This document shows, piece by piece, positions 55,841 through 64,000 of a DNA stretch of 64,000 nucleotides. The position numbers were made by a program, and so were the translations under genes. Below the pieces are notes generated by a model. The model was not told the DNA's origin, made no database searches, and saw only the letters and a program-made list of their open reading frames with translations. How positions within the stretch are numbered: position 1 is the stretch's first letter; each line of letters begins with the position of its first letter. The DNA lies in contig MNCI01002923.1 in the NCBI GenBank assembly GCA_015680685.1, positions 142,692 to 206,691 of the forward strand, in the 5' to 3' direction. The stretch comes from Gnetum montanum (Eukaryota > Streptophyta > Gnetopsida > Gnetales > Gnetaceae).

Positions 55841-57109
55841 TCCATGAAGCCACGGCAACAGCCACAAAGATGGTTGAATCTCAAGTTGAAGCAAGTCATA
55901 AAGGATGACATTGAACAACTACTTAAGGTGGGATTCATCTATTCTATCACCGATAGTGAGTGGGTTAGTCCCCTTGTTATTGTACCCAAGAAAGGTGGCA
56001 AGTGGAGGGTCTGTATCGATTTCCGGTTTCTCAACATGGCAACGTTCAAGGACCACTTCCCAATCCCATTTGTGGACTAGGTGTTGGACACAATCGTAGG
56101 ACACAAATATTACAATTTTTTGGATGGTTATAGTGGTTATAACTAGATCCAAATCACACTAGAGGACCAAACCAAGACTACTTTCACAAGTCCATGGGGG
56201 ACTTTTGCATATAAGAAGATGTCCTTTTGCCTATGCAACGTGCCTACGACATTCCAACACCTTGTCTTGAGCATTTTTCAGCAACAAATCGACAATGGTC
56301 TAGAAGTCTTCATGGATGACTTCTCCACCTATGGTGCCACGTTCGAGCAAGCCTTGGACTACCTAGAGCAATTTTTAAAGAGGTGTGTAGACACCAATCT
56401 ATGGCTTAATTGGCAAAAGAGCTATCTGATGGTCCAAGAGGGCATAGTGTTGGGGCATCTCATTTCATCAACAGAGATCAGCGTAGACCTTGAAAAGATC
56501 AGGGTCATCTAAGGAATTACCTGCCAACCAAGTACTGTCAAAGATGTGCGGTCATTCCTTGGACACACGGGTTACTACCGGCGCTTCATTGAACACTTCT
56601 CGAAGATAGCCCGACTGTTGGTAGAGCTTACAAAGAAAGACGCTCTGTTCGTCTGGACCAGGGAATGTGAGTTCACATTCCAAGAGTTGAAGTAGAAACT
56701 CATAGAAGCTCCAATTCTACAGGCACCTGATTGGTCCAGACCCTTCCACATTATGACGGATGCCTCCAACTACGCTTTGGGAGCTGTGCTTACACAGTGT
56801 GATGATTAGAAACGTCCATATTATATCTACTGTGCAAGTCGTAGCATTGTGGATGCACAGCTGAACTACACCACCACCAAAAATGAATTGATGGTGGTGG
56901 TGTTTGTATTGGATAAATTCCAGCACTATGTGCTCAGATACGAGGTTTTTGTGCACACAGACCACAGTGCTATCCGGTTCTTGATGAATAAACCAACGGT
57001 GAGCCCCCGCATAATTTGGTGGCTGGTGATTCTTCAGGAGTTTGATCTAAAAATGGTAGACAAAAAGGGGTCCGAGGATGTGGTCGCTGACCATTTGTCT
57101 CGATTATGA
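55841..57109 (+). pseudogene. Element C reverse transcriptase and RNase H (broken by stops)
   Basis: A single frame can be followed through six or so stops: EQLLKVGFIYSITDSEWVSP, VIVPKKGGKWRVCIDFRFLN, FKDHFPIPF, GYSGYN, WGTFAYKKMSF, then the catalytic block EVFMDDFS (FMDD), LGHLIS and RSFLGHTGYYRRFIEHFSKI. RNase H follows: HIMTDASNYALGAVLTQ, TTTKNELMVVVFVLDKFQHY and VHTDHSAIRFLMNK, ending VADHLSRL at the stop near 57107. At least three stops (after FVD, GYN and RVI) fit CAG or CAA changed to TAG or TAA. Apart from these the catalytic residues look intact, so decay is mainly nonsense by transition. Confidence 0.9.
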
Positions 57110-58499
57110 TGGGATGATGCAAAAGAGGAGGAGCCTTTATTCGATCAATTTCCATATGAACTCCTTTTCACAGGAGCCGTTGATCCTTAAGCACCCAAGG
57201 AATCTCCTTGGTTCAACTGCATCCTTACCTACCTTACAATACAAGAGCTACCAAAAGAATGGAACCATCAGAAGAAATAGCAATTTCTTCATAAGGCTGA
57301 GCATTTCATGGAAATCAACGGCCACCTCTACAAGGTGTACATAGATGGCTTGGTCCGATGGTGTGTCCCTGATGCTACTACACTGTGCATCCTCCAAGAT
57401 GCTCATGAGGGCCCTTGTGGGGGCCACTATGCTGTATGCAGAACGACCATTAAAATCCTACTTGCAGGGTATTATTGGCCTACACTCCTTAGGGACGCAC
57501 AATGGTACACCTGCTCTTGTGAATGATGCCAACGAGATGGTGGNTAAACTTGGTAACGATTTTTTGTTGAACAAATTGTGCGACGGTGTTGGAAGAATAG
57601 TCAATGACGGCTGTTGCTTCTACCCACTTTGTACAGTAGTCCACCACCACGATGATATACGCCTTTTNTGTCATTGACTATTCTTCCAACACCGTCGCAC
57701 AATTTGTTCAACAAAAAATCGTTACCAAGTTTAGAGTGCCTCGTGCACTCATTTCTGACAATGGGATGCACTTCACGGGGGTTACTTTTTGGAACCTCAT
57801 GCAACGCTTAGGGGTAACACACAAATTTACAACACCTTATCACCCCCAAGCTAATGGGTAGGCCGAAGTCACAAATAGGAAAATTACCAAGATCCTTACA
57901 TGAACAATTAGCAAATACAGGAGGGACTGGAGTACCAAGCTTAACGATGCCTTATGGGCCTATCGCTCCACCTGGAAACTTCCTGTTGGGTACTCTCCCT
58001 ATGAGTTAGTGTATGGTAAGTTGCCAACACTTCCAATCCAAGTACAACTCCAGACACTATTCACTACCTGTGACCTCAACCTTGACCTACCGCTAGCACA
58101 ATGAGAACAATTAATCAACTTAAGTGTGCTAGATGAGAACCAATTAGTAGCCCTATTTTCCAATGAAACCCACAAGGCCTATAATAAGAAAAGACATGAT
58201 CTTAGGATTTGGAAGGTCACATTTTGATGTGGAGACAAGGTATTGTATTGGAATCCCTCACATGTATCCCAGCCGATGAAGTTTTAGACGCTATGGGAGG
58301 GACCTTATATTGTCTCCGAAACCTTCCCATCTAGGGCCTTGCTAATTCACAGACTTGGGGATCCCACCAGAACACATTTGGTCAACCGCCAACAACTCAA
58401 ACCTTTCCACGAGATCCATATAGCCTCATCATCAGCCGATCACCCACGCTCCATCTTTCACATCTCCTCCTTTCCACCCAGTCGTGGGGGAGACCCTTA
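57110..58499 (+). pseudogene. Element C integrase (broken, contains a wrongly oriented contig)
   Basis: Zinc-binding part: HEGPCGGHYAVCRTTIKI, GYYWPTLLRDA and a CSCE-CQRDG pair. Then comes a single N (57544), a 123-bp inverted segment and a second N (57668). After that the core resumes: QKIVTKFRVPRALISDNG (second Asp), TTPYHPQANG-stop-AEVTNRKITK (catalytic Glu) and DALWAYRST. The C-terminus is WEGPYIVSETF, ending near QLKPFHEIH. The first catalytic aspartate block is missing in the gap, while KWVEATAVIDYSSN can be read on the minus strand of the inverted piece. Several stops are present. Confidence 0.85.
57545..57667 (-). other. Inverted contig inside element C integrase
   Basis: The 64 bases 57545-57608 are the reverse complement of 57670-57733. 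The piece is bounded by single Ns and encodes integrase only on the minus strand, opposite to everything around it. It is a misoriented contig with overlapping ends. Confidence 0.9.
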
Positions 58500-60002
58500 T
58501 CCTTGCTGATTCATTTCACTGCACCCCTAACCATTTTATCAATTTTTGTTTTACAATTTTTTTGTTTTACACTTTTTTGTTTTACAATTTTTGTTCACAG
58601 TTCTTCGTTTTTCATTTTTCGTGTACTTTTGTTTACTTTTTGTCGTCGTCTTATGGTTTGGCGCAGTTGGTTTTCATTACAATGGGTACTGTAATAGTCT
58701 TCCCAGTTATCTGGTTCCCGCCATTGCATGGTCGTCCTTTGATTTTACGTTGTTTTCACTTCATAAATTTGGCAGTGAGTCCACGTCATCCGCTCATTCA
58801 CCATTCCATGGTTTTTCTTGTGTCACGAACATGCACCCTTTCACTTAACAAACATTTTAATGAATGTGTGACTTGTGTAGTTTCTTGACTAAGGGAAGAC
58901 CCACTGGTTTGAATCAGGTGTGACCTCAAAGGGAATGCTTTATTCATTGTTCCGTTCTGTTCCCTAGGTTGCTGGTGTGTCCTTACGGATTTCCTACCAC
59001 TCCGAGTCTCTCTCCACAGAAGTTTTTGAGTAGTTTGACCTTGCATGGTGTGGTCCTCACCAAAAAAAAAGAAAAAAAAAGCAAAAAAATAAAATAAAAT
59101 AAACAAATAAACTAAGGATTCAAAGCACATCCCTTGGTTGGATGCATGCACACACGCATGGGTCTTCGCATGGTGTGGTTCCCCTGCACAAAAGAAAACA
59201 AAATATATTGCGGTGGAAATTCAAAGCACACCCCTTAGACCACCTCTCACAGGCTACACATACTCATTCTGGGACTTCCTTGGTCCCCTCTAACTTTGTC
59301 TCATTTCAATTCCCTCTTCTCACGTTTCCTAGAGTGGTGGTTTTCTGTGGGATCATTCTGGTTTCTTTGGGGATGGTTTGGACTTCGTCTATCGCTGCAA
59401 GGTCACTATTTGCGAATGGTTTTGGGTCTGATCTCAGGAAAGGTTCTACTGGGTCATTTAACCACGTTTACACTTGGGGTTTCATGTGATCAGCATTCGG
59501 AATTTCCATTATCTCCTCTCCTTTCATTCCCACTTTCCTCCATTCTCACCTCACTGCCCTTTTTATGTTTTATGGGTTCGTTGTGTTTTCTGTTGATCTC
59601 TCATGCCTTGGCGGGTTTCTCTTGGTTTGGAGTCTTCACTGGTGGCACCTATTATCAGCATTGGGGCACACAGACCCCAGTGTTGAGGGTATGCAGAGGC
59701 TATACGGCTGTTGCCTGCTATGGGGAGGACCCACCTGCATATTCTTGGTTTTTCATGTTAAGCCTCCGATCCTTTGGATTTCTTGGTTGATTGTTTTTCG
59801 TGTCCCATCGTTCGATTTCATCCTCGCTTGGGTTCTTTTTCACTCCCATTCTCCAATTTTATCTCTTTTTCACGCTTCAATCCCTTCTTCTTGTCTTTAG
59901 CCATGATCAGGCCTTTTCTGTGCTTCAACCGCCTCAATTTAGCTTTCCAAATTTTTCATTTCAGGTGTTTTTTTGGGTTGATCAACACTGGTCTTCGGGT
60001 GA
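58500..60002. other. Element C non-coding stretch between integrase and internal promoter
   Basis: T-rich at first, with TTTTGTTTTACA repeats at about 58540-58600. At 59040-59240 a sequence of about 100 bp is duplicated (GCATGGTGTGGT and TTCAAAGCACA...CCCTT recur), with an A-rich run between. Long overlapping frames in several phases at 59142-60243 encode hydrophobic sequence typical of T-rich DNA; no domain is recognised. A polypurine-like AGTCGTGGGGGAGACCC lies at 58480-58496. Confidence 0.4.
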
Positions 60003-60010
60003 ACAGTGTT

Positions 60011-60090
60011 GCGTATACGGGGCCCCGTATACGCAGCCACTGCATATATGTGGCCCCGTTGACGCAGCTCCCAACCCCTATATATATCCG
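60011..60090 (+). promoter_or_regulatory. Internal LTR-like promoter of element C with perfect 24-bp palindrome
   Basis: The bases 60011-60034 are a perfect palindrome with half-site GCGTATACGGGG. CAGCCACTGC, GTGGCCCCGTTGACGCAGC and a TATA-like CTATATATAT at 60079-60088 follow. The C LTR has the same order: the GCGTATACGGGGCC palindrome (with two mismatches), GTGGCCCCTTTTACGTAGC and TCTATAAATATG. It lies about 410 bp upstream of the accessory ATG. A polypurine-like TAGTCATGGGGGGAGG follows at 60241. Confidence 0.7.
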
Positions 60091-60443
60091 CTGCACCTTC
60101 TCATTTTTTCTTCATTTGGAGTCCAAATTGGGGGGAATTTTTGCCATTTTTTCTACCTAAACCTTCCCAATGCACCTACATTCCATCGCGTGTCTGCATC
60201 AACCTATCCTAGCCCTTTTCTGCAATCGGAGGTATGCCCTTAGTCATGGGGGGAGGGGGGGTGCCCTTGTGTAATTAAATAATTGTTAATTACAAAAAAT
60301 TTTGGCCCTAACCCCTAACTTAACACTCCGGAAAACTTAACACTGTACCTATGACATTAACATAACTTGGTCAAACTGACAAGGTATATATAGATCATTT
60401 TAGGCTATAACTTGGTCTAATGGACAGTTATGTTTGTTTTCAA

Positions 60444-63290
60444 ATGGCACCCAAACCGAGGCATCCAAGGGACGAAGGATCATCACAACCAAGGGACAAG
60501 CACCCACGTATGGGAAGGGGATGTGGAATGCAACCGCCAGAGTATGCGGAGGGTTCCCATGCAACTAGGACCTTCCACGAACGACCTAACATGGAATCTG
60601 TCCACCAAATTCCCGAAGAGAAAATTCTCGATGTGCAATCACTAGGGGATGAGACGCCTAGGATGGCACCATGACTTGAGGTCACATTGACCCAAGCCTG
60701 CCTTGATGCTATCACGCCATGCGAGGTGCAACAGATGGTCCTCCAAGAGTTAAATTTTGGACCATTCCTCGAGCACACTCTAGAAGATGTGAGATTTCAA
60801 TTGCAACACTCTCCAATGTGGCCAATCATCACAACTAGTGGTGAGTGGTACTTAGGAGAAACATATCTCTTCTGGACAAATCAGCAGCCAGGGTCAAGAG
60901 TAAGAATCAAGGACATATATGTCTCTTACTCTTCAGAAGCAATAGCACAAGCTTTGAGGTTGCCCGAAACTGGGGCAAATGTGGTGGAAATTCCTAAGCA
61001 GGCCGATCCAGGGGTAAAGGTGCAATGGATCCAACGGTGCTATGGGGTAGAGCGCAAGGAATTCGACTCCTTGACCATGGCGGAGAGAATCTATTCAAAG
61101 ATAGCGTCTTACCATCTAAATCCAACAGTAAGATCGAGCAAAATCACTGCCTTTTCTGCTCGTGCATGTGCCGCCTTGAGTGGGAAATTTCCCATGATTC
61201 TTCCACAGCTATTATTTTTAGAAATTGAAAAGAGGTTCGCCGAGAATGAATGTGGAAGACGAGCTCTCCCCTTTCCCTGCCTAATCTGAAAGTTATGCAA
61301 ACGGGCAGGGATAGCATGGTACTTTAACGATATCATCCGGCATGTCCTAATTACCTCGTGGCAAGAAATGATGAAAGAAAAAACCCCTACGGCCATGTAG
61401 ACAAAGGAAGAGCAGCAACCACCTCCACCACCTGTGCAAACAACGCAGCCAGGCTCGCAAACAACAACAACATACATTCGCGAGATCTGAGAAATGCTCT
61501 CGAATCAGCGAGAGCAATCTGGCAGAACTAGTGGAGGAGATGATCCTTCGGTCTATCGCCTTGCCATGAGTCACCTAGAGCAAGTGGCACAATTAGTCAA
61601 CTTGTTTGAAAGGGCAGGGTCGATATTTTTCACCACCCGAGCACCCATTCCAATCAAAATAGATCCGAGCATCCGAGATGTATCAACTGCAACCCAGCAG
61701 TTATTCCCTAAAATCTCAGGGAATGCTGCTACTTTCTCGGTACGCTTGGAGGATGGTGAGGGGGTGATAGTCTTAGTGATGCAGCACCAGGGACAAGAAG
61801 TTGCTATTGAAGTGGTTGTTGACACCATTGCTACCACTCTCAATGCACTGGCAGCACCTGTACCAGACATCCATGGGCTATAAGATGTACAGGTATCTGC
61901 CAGAACTTCACGTAGCAGGATGGATGCAACCCAACATGAAGAAATGTTGGACCGACTGGTAAGAACCGAGCAACCACTTCCAGATGTCTTTGATCTTCCA
62001 GACAACATCATTGCAACCTAGTCAGAGCTGCTAACGGAAAGGGGCAAGAGCCTTGTTCTGGAGGGGCAACTAGAAGTTGCTCAAATTGCTTGTCAACGCT
62101 TGGCGACAGAGGTTGCCCAATTAAGAGCCCAGTTTGCCGATTCGGCCATCCTCACCGCGAAATCACCAGAGATGAAGCTTTTCAACAACTTCAACTTAAA
62201 CTTCAGGTTATTGAGGATGAAAGGGAGATGATGATCCTAGACAAGTCCACAGCAGATGCCCAAGCATCTCATGTAAAGAAGGACTTGGTAGAGGTTCACC
62301 AGGAGAACTTGCAACTAACCGCTGAAGTTCATCGCCTACGCAATGTTGGTGCAGAGAATGCGTACATGAAAGATTTTATCCACCATTAGCAGGAGGAGCT
62401 AGCCAGGGTGAACGTAGATATGAGAAGGTTGGCTGTTGAGAATCGGAATCTATCAATGGAGGAGGTTCGGGCGTTACGACAGAAGTCTGCAATCGAAATT
62501 ACCACTTAGAATAATGATGCCCTAAAGTTTGAAAGAGTCAAAAATCATTACAAGGACCTAGTGGGATTGCAGAAGGAGGTGAACGAGAAGCACATTCAGG
62601 TCGCTAAAGCCCAAATGAACCAAGTGCTCTAGCAGCTCCGAGAAGGAGGCAATGTATGGCCATCCATCTTCGATGGATTGAATGCCTATAACAAAGCAGA
62701 AATCCGCTTCAAGGAGCTGAAAATTGAAGAAATGATAGAATACATGGAGTTAGCCAACCTTCGGTATACAAACCTGGCTATGCTCACAGTCAGGAGACCG
62801 TGGTCAGAGTTAGAAAAACAAGTGACCACCTTGTATTCTCTATACGAGGTTGAGTTCTAGGTGCACAAGAAAACAAAATAGAAGCTGGCAACAACAAACG
62901 CGGAACTCGAGGTCCTCCGTACAAGCTTTGAAGGCCAGTGTACCATTGCGGAGGACTTGGCCCAAAGAATGAGTGACTATCAACAACTACAAGCATCAAT
63001 CCGAGTGTTTGATATCGAACGAAAATAGTTCGTAACCTGGTTTGTCAATTTGAAAGAACTCATTCCGGCGCTGCCTTGCCCTTGGGAAATTCCAGTTCTA
63101 GCACACATTGGAGAAGCCGCCTGGACCGTGAATGACCCTAGAAGTAAAGAAGAGAAAATGAGGGCTCTCTTGGAGGCTTTCCGGCTGTCTCCAGAGGTTG
63201 CAGCTGCTATGGGGCTACCAACATCTGTGCTTCCACCAACGCATGGACCAGAGGCTGGATAAGGTCTGTTAGAACCATCGCCCCTAGGGA
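60444..63290 (+). pseudogene. Element C accessory (env-position) gene: transposon-protein-like domain plus coiled coil
   Basis: The ATG at 60444 (MAPKPRHPRDEGSS) starts a frame that continues past several stops to about 62160, where a frameshift moves it to the next phase until about 63260. The domain (60750-61330) has VLQELNFGPFLEHTLEDVRF, GEWYLGETYLFWTNQQPG, AIAQALRLPETG, RIYSKIASYHLNP, ITAFSARACAALSG and ALPFPCLI, a stop, then KLCKRAG. A Pro/Gln-rich linker, a block with VFDLPDNII, a long coiled coil (about 62040-62900, Glu/Leu/Gln-rich with LEGQLEVAQI, KDLVEVHQENLQLTAEV) and a C-terminal block LPCPWEIPVLAHIGEAAW with NDPRSKEEKMRALLEAF follow. All parts align with B and D. The stops fit C-to-T decay. 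There are no membrane segments. Its function is unknown. Confidence 0.65.
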
Positions 63291-63536
63291 CAGTGTGATC
63301 TCCTCCAGCAATTTTGTACATCTTCCTACACCATAGAGGCTCCAGGACCAGCGAGGTGTTCAATTTTGTCTCTAAACACCACCATTTTTTGTAATTTGTC
63401 CTTCTCTGTAACTCAGGTACTTGGTAAATTCATGTTGTGTCATGTGTGTGTCATTTATGTGTTTAAGTTATGTGTGTTGTAAATAAGAATCCATACCTTC
63501 AAAATTGTAAAGTAACTCGAGGATGAGTTTTTGCTT

Positions 63537-63549
63537 AGTCGTGGGGGTA
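63537..63549 (+). other. Polypurine tract of element C
   Basis: AGTCGTGGGGGTA directly before the LTR start TGATGAAG, the same as in element B. Confidence 0.75.
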
Positions 63550-63657
63550 TGATGAAGTGTCAAAAGTCAATGCGTCGACTAGGCCGCGTATACCCAGCCA
63601 CGTCGATGCGAGCCCATCGACGTAGCCATCCTACATCGACATGGCCCCGTTTACGCA
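63550..63657 (+). repeat. Truncated 3' LTR of element C
   Basis: The first 108 bp of the LTR (TGATGAAGTG to TTTACGCA) align with the start of the 5' LTR, with some small deletions in the palindrome region. Then the sequence changes abruptly to E. Confidence 0.85.
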
Positions 63658-64000
63658 TTGACTAGTGTTATGAAGGGAATAATAATCATCATTGATTGAT
63701 ATACTTGGTTTTTTAGATTGTATAGAGACCTTGTTATTTTTCTTTAGTTCAACTACTTCATTTGAAAGTTTCTGAAGTGAACATAATATTTGGATGATTT
63801 GATTTTCTATTTGATTTGTAGATCCATTAGGATTAGATGTTCCATTTTGGTTTACGATGGAATGGATTAAAGCATTTGATTGACTATCAATCAAACAAGT
63901 ATTTAATGGTCAAAATGAAGAAAAGGTTGGACTTTGAAAATAATTATTTTTAGGTTAAGAAATTTGGAGGGAAGTAGGGATTTGAAACATAGTGTTATTC
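63658..64000 (-). pseudogene. Second copy of the element E gag fragment
   Basis: Aligns along its whole length with 50896-51240. I count roughly ten differences in 343 bases, so it is a distinct copy and not an exact assembly duplicate. The minus strand encodes the same ILCSLQKLSNEVVELKK segment and a partial YYSLHNTSQ. It runs off the window. Confidence 0.7.

Larger units (their letters stand above)
51280..63657 (+). mobile_element. Element C: Athila-like element with gag, pol and accessory gene, 3' LTR truncated
   Basis: The 5' LTR (51280-52236, TGATGAAG...GCTCATCA) is followed by a tRNA-Asp-type primer site, gag, protease, RT, RNase H and integrase, a long non-coding stretch, an internal LTR-like promoter, the accessory gene and a polypurine tract, then the first 108 bp of the 3' LTR. 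At 63658 the sequence switches to a second copy of the E fragment, so the 3' LTR end and target duplication are missing. The DLG protease motif and primer site place it with Athila. Elements B and D are relatives with the same plan but without pol. All frames carry stops. Confidence 0.85.

Noticed and set aside
59142-60243. Overlapping hydrophobic frames that could suggest an envelope membrane protein
   Set aside because: All three frames are hydrophobic because the DNA is T-rich, and no frame has a start, signal peptide or cleavage site in a sensible order. Elements B and D have nothing similar.

Overview
The window is plant nuclear DNA made almost entirely of LTR retrotransposons and AT-rich intergenic sequence. 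I see no intact single-copy host gene. The evidence for a plant is the set of Ty3/gypsy lineages: one Tat-type element with a second, archaeal-like RNase H, and three Athila-like elements with a tRNA-Asp-type primer site and a DLG protease motif. GT-AG introns and tRNA-derived SINEs fit too. The amount of old, decayed but still complete LTR elements suggests a large-genome species, perhaps a gymnosperm; that is inference.

Layout. Element A (141-20074, minus strand, about 19.9 kb) is a decayed Tat-like element. Its target duplication is GTCCA/GTCCG, and its left LTR carries a nested solo LTR of the same family. On the minus strand it reads gag, protease, then (after a gap of about 6 kb) RT, RNase H, archaeal-like RNase H and integrase. 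The gap between protease and RT holds a multi-exon gene on the opposite strand (about 9348-12989). Arrays of short hairpin-forming repeats lie on both sides of this gene and after integrase. From 20080 to 24706 is AT-rich DNA with a LINE relic and two SINEs with perfect 11-12 bp target duplications.

Element B (24707-32887, plus, target duplication ATGAA) and element D (35895-45228, minus, target duplication ACATG) are Athila-like. Each has LTRs, a primer site, a gag, no recognisable pol, and a long accessory reading frame in the env position. Element C (51280-63657, plus) is a related family with gag, protease, RT, RNase H and integrase plus the same accessory frame. C sits in a fragment of another Ty3 element (E, minus, about 50400-51279). 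Its 3' LTR is cut short at 63657 and followed directly by a second, slightly diverged copy of the E fragment.

The most interesting signal is shared by B, C and D. The accessory gene (a domain resembling the putative plant transposon protein family, then a long coiled coil) is preceded in each case by an internal copy of that element's own LTR core promoter: the family-specific palindromes or motifs plus a TATA box, and in B and C a polypurine-like block. B, C and D have different LTR motifs, yet each internal copy matches its own LTR. This suggests a second promoter that evolves together with the LTR and drives the env-position gene. A second strong signal is the intron-bearing antisense gene in element A.

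All coding regions are broken by stops and frameshifts, many explicable as C-to-T changes (CAG, CAA or CGA to stop). Several single-N positions are assembly joints, two of which enclose wrongly oriented contigs; these must be corrected before reading the integrases.
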